DNA of 64,000 nucleotides, taken from positions 186,001 through 250,000 of the forward strand of contig NZ_JAHEWN010000003.1 of the NCBI RefSeq assembly GCF_018598555.1. The letters are read 5' to 3'. The notes beneath the pieces are model-generated. The model did not search any database. It had not been told where the DNA came from and was given only the letters and a program-made list of their open reading frames with translations. Below, one piece after another: positions 16,353 to 25,157 of this stretch (the stretch's first letter is position 1; each line of letters opens with the position of its first letter). This DNA is from Curtobacterium aurantiacum. Lineage in GTDB: Bacteria > Actinomycetota > Actinomycetes > Actinomycetales > Microbacteriaceae. Position numbers and translations under genes: made by a program.

Positions 16353-17291
16353 GTGAAGACACTGGAGTTGCCACAGACGGACCTCACCGCCTCCGACGTC
16401 GTCGTCGGACTGATGCGGATCAACGACATGAGCGACGAGGACATCCGTTCGCTCTACAGCGCCTCGCGTGATGCGGGCGTGAACATGTTCGACCACGCCG
16501 CGGTCTACGGCGAGTGGCACGGCTGCGAGGAGCGGTTCGGCGCGGCTGTCACGCTGTCGCCCGCGGAGCGCGCCGAGATCGTGCTGCAGACCAAGGTCGG
16601 CATCCGGCCGACGCCGAAGGGCGCCTACTTCGACTTCTCGTACGAGCACATCCTCGAGTCCGTGCACGAATCGCTCGAGGCGCTGCAGACCGAGTACGTC
16701 GACGTCCTGCTGCTGCACCGCCCCGACGCCCTGGTCGAGCCGGAAGAGGTCGCGAAGGCCTTCGACGAGCTGCACGCCGCCGGCAAGGTGCACCACTTCG
16801 GCGTCTCGAACCACACCCCCGGCCAGGTCGACCTGCTCAAGAAGCACGTCCGCCAGCCGCTCGCGTTCAACCAGGTGCAGCTGAGCATCACGCACGCCAA
16901 CGTGATCTCGCAGGGCTTGACAGCGAACATGGGTGGCCTCGAGCAGTCGGTCGATCGCGACAACGACATCCTCAACTACTCGCGGATCAACGACATCACC
17001 CTGCAGGCCTGGTCGCCGTTCCAGAAGGGCTTCTTCGACGGCGTCTTCCTGGGCGACCGTGAGCAGTACGCCGAGCTGAACGACGTGCTCGAGGAGGTCG
17101 CCACCGCGCACGGGGTCACCCCCACCGGCATCGCGGTCGCGTGGATCACCCGCCACCCCGCGCACTTCCAGGTCGTCCTCGGCACGACGAACCCGCAGCG
17201 CGTGCGGGACTCGGCCGCCGGCTCGGACGTCGAGCTGTCACGCGAGGAGTGGTACCGGATCTTCACCGCGGCAGGACACACCGTTCCCTGA
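16353..17291 (+). CDS. aldo/keto reductase
   Basis: 312 residues from a GTG. The AKR tetrad is visible: D47 (NMFDHAAVYG), Y52, K81 (LQTKVGIR) and H122 (LLLHRPD). HHFGVSNHTP and the NADPH-binding C-terminal IAVAWITRHPAHFQVVLGTT follow. It is closest in style to the YdhF subgroup, which reduces carbonyls with NADPH. It starts 51 bases after the preceding gene and may share its transcript. Confidence 0.9.
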   Translation: MKTLELPQTDLTASDVVVGLMRINDMSDEDIRSLYSASRDAGVNMFDHAAVYGEWHGCEERFGAAVTLSPAERAEIVLQTKVGIRPTPKGAYFDFSYEHILESVHESLEALQTEYVDVLLLHRPDALVEPEEVAKAFDELHAAGKVHHFGVSNHTPGQVDLLKKHVRQPLAFNQVQLSITHANVISQGLTANMGGLEQSVDRDNDILNYSRINDITLQAWSPFQKGFFDGVFLGDREQYAELNDVLEEVATAHGVTPTGIAVAWITRHPAHFQVVLGTTNPQRVRDSAAGSDVELSREEWYRIFTAAGHTVP

Positions 17292-17328
17292 ACCGGAACG
17301 GCCCGGTCGACTCGGGCAGGGTGGGGTC

Positions 17329-17566
17329 GTGCTCCACGCTCTCGCCCTGCCCGTCCGTCTGACCACACGCTCCGGCGAACTGACGCTGCGGAACGCCGTG
17401 GACGAGGACCTCGACGCACTCATGGCGCTGTTGTCCGACGACCCGATCAGCGCCGCACGAGGTTGCGCACCGGTTCTACGAGCGCCTCGGCTTCACCGGC
17501 TCACACGTCGGGTTCAAGTACCGGGTCTCCGACCCTTCCGCCATCCCGCCTGATATGTCACACTGA
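17329..17566 (+). pseudogene. GNAT acetyltransferase remnant with internal deletion
   Basis: The first about 35 codons (ELTLRNAVDEDLDALMALLSD) are a normal GNAT N-terminus. The sequence then switches frame to AHRFYERLGFTGSHVGFKY, the standard GNAT C-terminal end, finishing at a stop at 17566. About 90-100 residues, including the acetyl-CoA pyrophosphate loop, are missing between them. The gene is therefore non-functional by internal deletion rather than by a point change. Confidence 0.75.
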
Positions 17567-17600
17567 GACCAGTCGCCCCATCGAGGTGGGTGCGGAAGTG

Positions 17601-17639
17601 ATCCCCGGGAGATCCTGCGGTATAGCGGGGCCCGGGGAT
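17601..17639. terminator. hairpin between two convergent gene remnants
   Basis: ATCCCCGGG (17601-17609) and CCCGGGGAT (17631-17639) form a perfect 9-bp stem with a 21-base loop. It sits between the GNAT remnant and the convergent broken gene at 17646, so it probably acted as a bidirectional terminator. No T-run. Confidence 0.5.
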
Positions 17640-17645
17640 TCGCGC

Positions 17646-18210
17646 GTTCACCGACGGTGCTCGTGGACGCTCAGCACATGGTCCAGCTGCTCGAGGTAGG
17701 CCGTTTCCCCTCGCCGGGCCAGCGCGACCACGCCGCAGACCGCATCCGCCGCCCAGAGAAGTGGCTCGCGGCCACCCGGCAGGTGCTCGAACACCAGCCC
17801 GTGAACCAACTTGCGTGACCGCAGGGCGTCGAGGTGCGCGCGATCGTTCCGGTCCGAGGGCCCGCGAGATTCGAGGACGACTCGGTCGACACCGCCCGCG
17901 CGGAGTTCGAGATCAAGTGCTCAAGAGCAAGACGGCGACGACGCTCGCTCCGGACGGATCGGTCAGTCACGCTCACGACCCCGATGGCTTCGAACGGATG
18001 GTCGCACAGCATCCCGACGATCCCGGTGCGGTGCCGAGCGTCACTCTCGGACCAGTGCAGCTTCCGCGCCGACCGTGGCTTGATGGCGCAGAGCGAGTCC
18101 CGGAACCGCTCAGCATCGCTGTCGGCAACTGTCACCGCCCCGAGGATGTACGCGCCGGGGTCACGTTCGTCTCCGGGCTCGGACTCGTCCACGTAGGCCG
18201 TCGGTACCAT
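17646..18210 (-). pseudogene. uncharacterised protein (DUF3800-like start), frameshifted
   Basis: From the ATG at 18210, TAYVDESEPGDERDPGAYIL and GAVTV resemble the acidic N-terminus of RNase H-fold DUF3800-type proteins. Frame 1 runs to LALEHLI and then degenerates. The next frame continues as ELRAGGVDRVVLESR, KLVHGLVFEHLPG and EPLLWAADAVCGVVALARR to a stop at 17646. A single-base deletion near 17908-17914 explains this; a sequencing error cannot be excluded. Function unknown. Confidence 0.7.
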
Positions 18211-18264
18211 TCCGGAATACTACCGGCCAGGTGGGGCCACTCGCCCGATTCGACCGGGCGTGCG

Positions 18265-18477
18265 CTAGTCGCCGGAGGCGGAGTCCGCAGACCGCGGCGT
18301 CGGCACGTTCACGTCGACCGGGGACACCCCGGCGGGATCGGCCGAAGCACCACCCACGACGTCGAACGAGATCCCCAGCATCGCCGGGTCCTCGTCGAGT
18401 TCGAGCCCGTCCTCGCGGACCTGGTCCTCCGGGATCGCACGGCCACCGGACGGATCGAACGTGTTCGCAATCGACAT
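18265..18477 (-). CDS. small acidic protein, paralogue 1
   Basis: About 70 residues starting MSIANTFDPSGGRAIPEDQV, strongly acidic, no membrane segment or Cys. The start was chosen by alignment with the neighbour at 18537-18773, which shares an MS...FDP..GR.IP.D pattern; a start at 18489 is also possible. Probably a tandem duplicate. Function unknown. Confidence 0.55.
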   Translation of the reverse strand: MSIANTFDPSGGRAIPEDQVREDGLELDEDPAMLGISFDVVGGASADPAGVSPVDVNVPTPRSADSASGD

Positions 18478-18536
18478 GCCGACGAGCATGCCGGTCGCGC
18501 ATGAGCGTCGCCTCCGAACAGGCCCTGCGGTACCGA

Positions 18537-18773
18537 TCAGTCGGCGAGGTCCTCCGGCCGGAGGCGCTCACCGACCTGCGGACGCCGGAACACCGGGCCG
18601 CCACCGGCCTCGTCCTCGTCGTGGTGACTGACGGGCGAGACACTCGGGTCGGCGGAGTCGTCGCCGACGTCGGCGCCGCGGTCCTCCTCCATCTCGAGCT
18701 CGGACTCGTCACTGCCGTCCACGGGGATGGACCGGCCCTGCTGTTCGGGATCGAACGGTGCGCTCATCGACAT
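18537..18773 (-). CDS. small acidic protein, paralogue 2
   Basis: 78 residues, MSMSAPFDPEQQGRSIPVDG followed by a Glu/Asp/Ser-rich stretch and a C-terminal RRPQVGERLRPEDLAD. No known domain. It shares its N-terminal pattern with the next gene downstream (18265-18477) and lies 34 bases from the end of the GH92 gene, on the same strand. Soluble, probably disordered. Confidence 0.55.
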   Translation of the reverse strand: MSMSAPFDPEQQGRSIPVDGSDESELEMEEDRGADVGDDSADPSVSPVSHHDEDEAGGGPVFRRPQVGERLRPEDLAD

Positions 18774-18807
18774 GGGCCGAGCATGCTCCCGCTCGGTGAA
18801 CGCCGGG

Positions 18808-21800
18808 TCAACGCTGTCCGTCGGCCGCGATGAGTTCGAGCTGCGTGAGCGGCAGGTCCGTCCCGGCGGTGAACACGAACGACGAACCACCGCCGATGAT
18901 CCGGAACACCCGGGTCTGCCCGGCCCACGTGAACTCGGCGCCGTCGACCGCGGTGACGGCGTCGTCGAGGGCGACCTGCCACGAGTAGGAGCCCGGCGAT
19001 GCGACCGTCACGGTGTACAGCGAGGCGGCGGGGCACGTCACGTCGAAGGACACGGACTCCCCCACGGCGAGCGCCGTGACGGTGCGGCCGGTGTCGTCGG
19101 TGAGCGCCGAGACCCCGACGGGCAGGACGTCCACCGGGGCGTCCCGGTAGCCGTGCACGTCGGAGGCCGAGACGGGGCGGGTGTCCGAGGCCCATCCCTG
19201 CGGTTCGTCGGACAGGGTGAACTCGACCCGCGACGCGGCCAGGACCACGCTGTGCGGGATGGTGACGGACGTCCAGGGCGAGCCGTCGACCGTCACCGAC
19301 GCCACGTAGGCGCCTGCGGAGCCGGTGGCGATCTCGATGACCGTCTCCGTTCCTCCCAGCTGTCGCAGCACCGTCCTGCGGACCGACGGCGGTACGAGCA
19401 CGTAGGTACCGGTCGACGGCGCCAGCGGGTACAGGCCGATGGTGGCGAAGACGTACCAGGCGCTCATCTCACCGTTGTCCTCGTCGCCCGGGTAGCCCTG
19501 CCCGAGGTCGGATCCGACGAACAGCCGCTCGAGCGATTCGCGGACGATGCGGTGTGCGTCGTCGTGCCGCCCCGTGAACATCGGGAAGAAGGGGATGTGG
19601 TGCGCGGGCTGGTTCGACAGCCCGAGCATGCCCATCCGGACGTCGCGGGCCTCGGTCATCTCGTGGATCGGGAACCCGTACGAGCCGGAGCGTGCCAGGG
19701 CGCCGGTCTCGGGGGTCGCGAAGAACGCGTCGAGCGCCGCGTCGAACCGCTCGGGGCCGCCGTGCAGGTCGACGACGCCGGCACCGTCGTGCGGGGCCGT
19801 GAAGGCGGTGCCCCACGCGTTCGTCTCCGTGTAGTCGTCACCCCAGTCACGCGGGTCGAACTCGGTGCCGACCCGCCACGAACCGTCGGGGTCGCGCCCG
19901 ATGAAGAACCCGCGCTCGGAGTCGAAGACGTGCCGGTACTGCAGGGACCGGCGGGCGAACCACTCGGCCTCGGCCTCGTAGCGCGACAGGTCGGCGGGCG
20001 TCCGCGCCCGTGACGCCAGCAGGCCCGCCATGACGGCCAGACCCCAGTCGTTGATCGCCGCGTCCAGGGTCCACGACATCCCCTCGTGGGTCGCCGTGTC
20101 GACGTGGCCACGGAAGGCGCCCGGGAGGCTCCCCTTGCGTCCGACGCGCTCGTCACGCGGCGGGACGGTCGCGTTCCGCACCGCGCTCCGGTACGCCTCG
20201 GCCAGGTCGAAGCCGCGCACGCCCTTCACCGCGAGGTCGGCGAAGACGGTGTCGCTCGTGGTGCCGGTCATGCAGTCCTCGGCGCCCGGGGCACTCCAGC
20301 GGGGCGTCCACCCGCCGTCGTGGTGGTGCTCGACGAAGCCCTGCGCGAGCTCGCCAGCGGTCTCGGGGGTCAGGAGTCCGAGGAGCGGCCAGGCCGTGCG
20401 GTAGGTGTCCCAGAAGCCGTTCGTGGTGGTGAACGGGCCCTCCACGACCTCTGGTCCGGGCTCGTCGCGGATCGGTTCCGCCAGCACGTCGCCGTACGGG
20501 GAGCGGTGCCGCGGGGTGCCGGTCAGGGCGGTCTCGCCGGCGCGGTTCGGGTAGAGGAACAGCCGGTAGAGGCCGGAGTACAGGCTCGTCAGCTGGTCGG
20601 GTGTCGCGCCGTCGAAGGTCAGCGTCGCGAGCTTCTCCGTCCACAGCGCCTCGGCCCGGGAGCACATGGCGTCGAACGAGCCGGCGACGTCGAGGTTCGC
20701 GCGGGCGTCCTCGATCGAGACGGTCGAGATGCCGAGCAGGACGTCGACCGGACCGTCCGTGCCCCCGGCCTCCCCGACGGACAGCCAGCCGCGCAGCTCG
20801 TGCTCGCCGATCGTCGTGTGGTCGGCCGTGACCCCCGCGATCCGGAGGTGCACGTGGTGCGGTGGCGTGCCAGGTCGGTCGTCGAGGACCGCCTCGACCA
20901 CGGCGGTGCCGTCGGTGATCGTCACGGAGACGTCGGAGACCCGGCCGTGGTGGTCGAGCACGACGCTGCGGGTGCCGGTGAACCGGAACCCGAGGGCGAA
21001 CTCCCCCGCGGTCAGCTCGGCGGTCACACCGTGCTCGAGGGCGACGCGGTAGCGGTGCGGGCCGTCCTGCTCGTCCTCGTGGTCGAACCCGAGCGCGCGG
21101 GCGGCCCGGTCGACGTCGGGGGTGTCGAGCGGCGAGGGCATCACCTGGAACACCCCGCGGTCCCCCATCCACGGCGACGGGATGTGGCTCGTCGCGAAGG
21201 CCTGGATCGCAGGACGGAGTCGTCCATGGTCGTCGAGCCGGTCGTGCTCCTGGTACGCGTACGGCCAGCGGTTGCTCGACGCGTCCGTCATCGGCAGGCC
21301 GAACACCCCACCGTGCGGGACGCCGACGAGCGGAGCGTTGTTCCCGCGGGAGAACCGCGAGGACGCCTGGGTGCCGCGGGTCGTCCGGACGTGGTCGAGC
21401 GGGGTCGTCGGGATCGGGCGCGCGGGGGCGATGCGGACGGCGTCGAGCCAGCCGCGCAGCGCCGGACGCGCACCGTCGGCGTCCGTAGCCGGTGCATCGG
21501 AGCCGAGCCGGGCCTCCAGGCGGTCGACGACCAACCCCGCGAACGGCGTGAGGTCGACCACGCGACGGTTCCACTGGTCCACCCACTGCTTGCGGGCCGC
21601 GTCCTGCGCGTCCGGGGTGACCGCATCGCCGTACTGGTCGCGGGTCGCCACGTGGTCACGAAGCCGCGAGCCGTCGGTGAAGACGACGTCGACGGCGAAG
21701 GCGGTGGCGTCCCAGAAGTGCGGCAGGTCGGCTTCGGTCGGTTCCGATGCCCCGTCGGGCAGGGTCCGCTCGGGGAACCAGACCCAGGAGAGCTCGTCAC

Positions 21801-21960
21801 CGGACGCGATCGTTCGACCGGAGAACCCGGGGACGATCGCCTCGGCCACGGACACGCCCGCCGGTCGTTCGACGAGCCAACCTTCTGCACAGTCGAAGCC
21901 GACACCGTTCCGAGCCGCCACGGCCGTCGTCGGACCACCGCTCCGTTGCAGTTCTCGCAC
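18808..21960 (-). CDS. GH92 family alpha-mannosidase-like glycosidase
   Basis: 1050 residues, longer than typical (700-800) because of a C-terminal beta-rich extension. GH92 signatures in order: SHIPSPWMGDRGVFQ, TTNGFWDTYRTAWPLLGLL, GLSNQPAHHIPFFPMF and GYPGDEDNGEMSAWYVF, the last with the catalytic acidic residues. GH92 enzymes are Ca2+-dependent inverting exo-alpha-mannosidases acting on mannans and N-glycans. No signal peptide is apparent from MRELQRSGG, so it looks cytoplasmic, acting on imported oligosaccharides. No dedicated transporter is adjacent. Confidence 0.92.
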   Translation of the reverse strand: MRELQRSGGPTTAVAARNGVGFDCAEGWLVERPAGVSVAEAIVPGFSGRTIASGDELSWVWFPERTLPDGASEPTEADLPHFWDATAFAVDVVFTDGSRLRDHVATRDQYGDAVTPDAQDAARKQWVDQWNRRVVDLTPFAGLVVDRLEARLGSDAPATDADGARPALRGWLDAVRIAPARPIPTTPLDHVRTTRGTQASSRFSRGNNAPLVGVPHGGVFGLPMTDASSNRWPYAYQEHDRLDDHGRLRPAIQAFATSHIPSPWMGDRGVFQVMPSPLDTPDVDRAARALGFDHEDEQDGPHRYRVALEHGVTAELTAGEFALGFRFTGTRSVVLDHHGRVSDVSVTITDGTAVVEAVLDDRPGTPPHHVHLRIAGVTADHTTIGEHELRGWLSVGEAGGTDGPVDVLLGISTVSIEDARANLDVAGSFDAMCSRAEALWTEKLATLTFDGATPDQLTSLYSGLYRLFLYPNRAGETALTGTPRHRSPYGDVLAEPIRDEPGPEVVEGPFTTTNGFWDTYRTAWPLLGLLTPETAGELAQGFVEHHHDGGWTPRWSAPGAEDCMTGTTSDTVFADLAVKGVRGFDLAEAYRSAVRNATVPPRDERVGRKGSLPGAFRGHVDTATHEGMSWTLDAAINDWGLAVMAGLLASRARTPADLSRYEAEAEWFARRSLQYRHVFDSERGFFIGRDPDGSWRVGTEFDPRDWGDDYTETNAWGTAFTAPHDGAGVVDLHGGPERFDAALDAFFATPETGALARSGSYGFPIHEMTEARDVRMGMLGLSNQPAHHIPFFPMFTGRHDDAHRIVRESLERLFVGSDLGQGYPGDEDNGEMSAWYVFATIGLYPLAPSTGTYVLVPPSVRRTVLRQLGGTETVIEIATGSAGAYVASVTVDGSPWTSVTIPHSVVLAASRVEFTLSDEPQGWASDTRPVSASDVHGYRDAPVDVLPVGVSALTDDTGRTVTALAVGESVSFDVTCPAASLYTVTVASPGSYSWQVALDDAVTAVDGAEFTWAGQTRVFRIIGGGSSFVFTAGTDLPLTQLELIAADGQR

Positions 21961-22006
21961 GGACCGAGCCTATTTGCTCCAGGGACTGGACGAAAACCCC
22001 GGCGTG

Positions 22007-23590
22007 TCAGTCCTTGTTCTTCCCTGGAGCGCTGCCGGACTTGCCGGGAGCGGTGTCCGACGAGGTGTCGACCGCGCCGGTGCCGTCCTGCGGCTCCTGC
22101 ACGGGGTTCGACGCCGGGGCGCTCGGCTCGGGGCCGACGGGCGGGTCCTGCGTGGGCTGTTCCGGCTCGGTCGGTTCGCTCGGCTCCTCGCTCGGTTCCT
22201 CGGCCGGCTGCGAGGGCTGCTGCTCCTGCGACGGCTGCTGCTCGGCGGGTTCGCTCGGCTGCTGCTCCTCGCCGGGGTCCTCGCTCGGCTGCTGCTCGGT
22301 CGGCGCGGTCGAGGTGGTGTCGGTCGGGGCCGGTGTGCCGTCGTCGTCGCCGTTCAGGGCGAACACCGCGACCCCGATGCCGATGAGCACCAGGACGATC
22401 ACGACGATGGCGGCGACGAGCGGCCCGCGCTTCTTCTTCTCCGGCTCGTCCTGCGGCCCGCGGCTCGGCGTCGGGCGGACGGGCGGGGCCGGCGGCGGGG
22501 TCGGCCCGCTCGGGCCCGATGCGCCGCGGTCGTTCGCCTGGGCACCGAGGACGGTCGTCGAGACGTCGTCGGCGGGGTTCGGCCGCTGGGTGTCGAGGAC
22601 CCGCGTGGCGTCGTCGCCCGGGCGCACGCCGCCGTTCGGCAGTTCGCTCGCCGGCATCGCCTGCGTCCGGTCGTCGGCGTTCGCGGCGGCTGCGGCACCG
22701 GCCCCGACTGCGGCACCCGCGGCACCGGCGGCCGCAGCCGTCACCACGCCGGGTGTGCCGGGCAGGAGCTGCGTGGCGTTCGTCGGCTCGTCACGGCCCA
22801 GGGCACGCAGACGCTCGGCGGCCTCGGCTGCCGTCGGTCGCTCCGCCGGGTCCTGCGCCGTCATCACGTGCAGCAGGGTGCGCCAGGCCGTGGGCAGCTG
22901 CCGGTCGATCTCGGGCGAACGGGTGAGCCGAGCGGTGGCCGACTCGACGGCGCTGCCCGGGAACGGCTGACGACCGGTCATGCACTCGAGCAGCACGAGC
23001 CCGAGCGAGTAGACGTCGGCCTTGCCGGTGATCTCCTTCGCCAGGACCTGCTCCGGGGCCAGGTACGCGGCCGTCCCCATCACGGTCCCCGTCCCCGTCA
23101 CGCGTGAGGCGTCACGGAGCAGGGCGATCCCGAAGTCGGCGAGCTTGACGTGCCGGCCGTCGCTCTCGAGCAGCACGTTCGCGGGCTTCACGTCACGGTG
23201 GACGATCCCCTGCGCGTGCACCGCGGCCAGGCCGTCGGCGACCTGCGCACCCAGGCGGGCGGCGGTCGCGGGGTCGAGGGGCCCTTCGCGCAGACGGGTG
23301 GCGAGGTCACTGCCCGGCACGAGCTCCATGACGAGGTACGAGTCACCGTCGACGTCGTCGAGTGCGGCGTCGTAGAGCGTGACGAGTTCCGGGGCACGCA
23401 GCGTCGCGAGGGTCTGGATCTCCGCCTCGGCGCGGGCGCGCTCACCGCGGTCGACGGGGCCGATGCGGAACACCTTGACCGCGACCTCGCGACCGAGCTG
23501 CTCGTCGACCGCCCGGTACACGGACGCCATGCCACCGTGTCCGAGCGTGCCCGTGACGCGGTACCTGCCGCCGAAGACCCGTTCTTCCAT
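22007..23590 (-). CDS. serine/threonine protein kinase with extracytoplasmic low-complexity tail
   Basis: 527 residues. The kinase domain (about 8-265) has GHGGMASVYRA (glycine loop), VAVKVF (catalytic Lys), HRDVKPANVLL (catalytic loop) and DFGIALL. A Pro/Thr-rich juxtamembrane linker leads to one transmembrane helix (about 390-412). The outer part of about 115 residues is built from Glu/Gln/Pro/Ser blocks (EEQQPSEPAEQQPSQEQQPS), with no PASTA domains. ATG 23590 was preferred to the in-frame start three codons earlier. Probably a PknB-like signalling kinase for envelope stress; the tail may span the cell wall. Confidence 0.9.
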   Translation of the reverse strand: MEERVFGGRYRVTGTLGHGGMASVYRAVDEQLGREVAVKVFRIGPVDRGERARAEAEIQTLATLRAPELVTLYDAALDDVDGDSYLVMELVPGSDLATRLREGPLDPATAARLGAQVADGLAAVHAQGIVHRDVKPANVLLESDGRHVKLADFGIALLRDASRVTGTGTVMGTAAYLAPEQVLAKEITGKADVYSLGLVLLECMTGRQPFPGSAVESATARLTRSPEIDRQLPTAWRTLLHVMTAQDPAERPTAAEAAERLRALGRDEPTNATQLLPGTPGVVTAAAAGAAGAAVGAGAAAAANADDRTQAMPASELPNGGVRPGDDATRVLDTQRPNPADDVSTTVLGAQANDRGASGPSGPTPPPAPPVRPTPSRGPQDEPEKKKRGPLVAAIVVIVLVLIGIGVAVFALNGDDDGTPAPTDTTSTAPTEQQPSEDPGEEQQPSEPAEQQPSQEQQPSQPAEEPSEEPSEPTEPEQPTQDPPVGPEPSAPASNPVQEPQDGTGAVDTSSDTAPGKSGSAPGKNKD

Positions 23591-23661
23591 GCCCGGCAAC
23601 CTACCGGTCGCGGCTGACGGCGCTCTGCCGTTGGGCCGGGTGCGCGGGGCGGGGCTTGGCG

Positions 23662-23722
23662 ACTTCGTGAGCAGAAGATGTCGGGTGCGGCCGAACGACC
23701 CGACTTCTTCTGCTCACGAAGT
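23662..23722. repeat. dispersed palindrome, family 1, copy 2
   Basis: ACTTCGTGAGCAGAAGATG... (23662-23685) pairs at 23 of 24 positions with 23699-23722 around a 13-base loop. Outer CTTCGTGAGCAG and inner GTCGGG are shared with the other copies, while the middle of both arms differs in a matching way. The right arm supplies the last codons and TGA of the PAP2 gene (stop at 23714-23716). Confidence 0.88.
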
Positions 23723-24532
23723 GATGCGGTCGACGTCCGGCGCGGGCTCGGCACCGCGGTGAAGCGCCGTCAGGTACAACCGGTGCGCCGTGATCACGAG
23801 GGCGAGCCAGGCGAGCCCGAGCGCCCACGCCGCCAGCACGTCGGTCAGCCAGTGGTGCCCGAGGAACACCCGCGACGCCCCGACCGACAGCACGAACAGG
23901 GTGCCCACGACGATCGTCCACACCCGGGTGACGACGCGCGACTGCCGCAGGAGCAGCAGGTACACGATGGTGCCCACGATCACCGTGGAGTTGAGCGTGT
24001 GCCCCGACGGGAACGACGGCGACGTCTCGTACGGCGGTACCGCGTCGGACAGCGGCGGCCGGGCGCGACCGATCAGGTCCTTTCCCGCGATCGTCATGAG
24101 CAGCGAACCACCGCTCGCGGCGACCAGGAGCACCAGCGGCGTCCATGCACGGCGCTGGATCGTGAAGCCGACCAGGAACCCGAGCGCGACGATCGGCATC
24201 CCGATCGTCCCCGCGATGTCGGTCCACCAGGTGACGAGGGTGTCCGCCGTGGGTGATCGGAGTGTGAGCGCCCAGTCGAGGACGGGTCGGTCGAGCACCG
24301 CGACGTCGTCGGCTTCACGGACGGCGTCGTAGACCTCGGAGGCGATCCACGTGGCGAGGACGGCGACACCCAGCCCGATGGCGAGCGTCAACAGCAGGAG
24401 CGGCATGGCCCCGAAGCGCTTGCCGAGCGCGGTCCACGCACCGGCGACACTGCGGCCGGCACGGGAGCGCCAGCGGGTCAGGTCGACTTCGCCGACGGTG
24501 CGGTCGGCGGCGTCCCCGTGTTCGGTGTGCAT
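23714..24532 (-). CDS. PAP2-family membrane phosphatase
   Basis: 272 residues with several membrane helices. The three phosphatase motifs are KDLIGRARPP (C1), PSFPSGHT (C2) and SRVFLGHHWLTDV (C3), including the catalytic His residues. Such enzymes dephosphorylate lipid phosphates (undecaprenyl or phosphatidic acid) outside the membrane. The ATG at 24532 (MHTEHGD) was chosen; an upstream extension would overlap the next gene. The stop codon lies inside a dispersed palindrome. Confidence 0.9.
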   Translation of the reverse strand: MHTEHGDAADRTVGEVDLTRWRSRAGRSVAGAWTALGKRFGAMPLLLLTLAIGLGVAVLATWIASEVYDAVREADDVAVLDRPVLDWALTLRSPTADTLVTWWTDIAGTIGMPIVALGFLVGFTIQRRAWTPLVLLVAASGGSLLMTIAGKDLIGRARPPLSDAVPPYETSPSFPSGHTLNSTVIVGTIVYLLLLRQSRVVTRVWTIVVGTLFVLSVGASRVFLGHHWLTDVLAAWALGLAWLALVITAHRLYLTALHRGAEPAPDVDRITS

Positions 24533-24578
24533 CCGTCCACCCTGCCCGAAGCCGCCGGGAGCTGTCCCGGCCGCGTGG

Positions 24579-25040
24579 CTACGACCGCCGAGCGACCATG
24601 CGACCGATCGCGCTGGCCACACCGTCGGCAGCATCGGAGGTGGCGAGGAAGACCTGTCCGTTCAGCCGAGCGATGCGTACGGCGCGCTGGCCGTCCGCTG
24701 CCAGGAGCAGACCACCGCGGCGGCTCCTGCCCTTGATGCCCCACCCACCGAAGTCCTCCATCGGTCGCACGTCCGCGCTCGCTACGGAGGCGATGTCGCC
24801 GATCTTGACCCGGACGCCCCAGAACGGCGCCGCGACGAGCCAGAGGGCGTTACGGGTCGCGATGATGCCGACTGCCGGGGTGCTGAGCATCAGCACGATC
24901 GACGCGGTCCCGATGCCCAGCATCCACCAGCCGCTCGCTTCCGGGAACTCGGCCAGGGAGAACACGCAGATCAGCGCAGGGCCACTGCAGAGGACGAGCC
25001 GCAGCCCGATGTCGAACCGCTGCCACGAGAGGACACGCAT
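24579..25040 (-). CDS. two-helix membrane protein with PH-like domain
   Basis: 153 residues from ATG 25040 (GGACAG upstream); a TTG start at 25088 would add 16 residues. Two hydrophobic segments (LRLVLCSGPALICVFSLAEF and MLGIGTASIVLMLSTPAVGI) are followed by a beta-rich soluble part containing WLVAAPFWGVRVKIGDI and GGWGIKG, as in bacterial PH-like (bPH) proteins. Function unknown. Confidence 0.65.
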   Translation of the reverse strand: MRVLSWQRFDIGLRLVLCSGPALICVFSLAEFPEASGWWMLGIGTASIVLMLSTPAVGIIATRNALWLVAAPFWGVRVKIGDIASVASADVRPMEDFGGWGIKGRSRRGGLLLAADGQRAVRIARLNGQVFLATSDAADGVASAIGRMVARRS

Positions 25041-25157
25041 CGATCTGTCCGATCGTTTCTGGGCGCTCGGAGGGAGAGCACCGGCCAACAGCCATCGCCG
25101 AACACTGACATAGGTGTTTCAGTGGCACAACTCGGCGGCCCGTGAGCCCCGGCTACC

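Noticed and set aside
18211..18264. Additional small coding frame
   Set aside because: Only short frames without RBS; treated as intergenic.
20086..22386. 766-codon plus-strand frame opposite GH92
   Set aside because: Low-complexity Arg/Gly/Val composition antisense to GH92 motifs.
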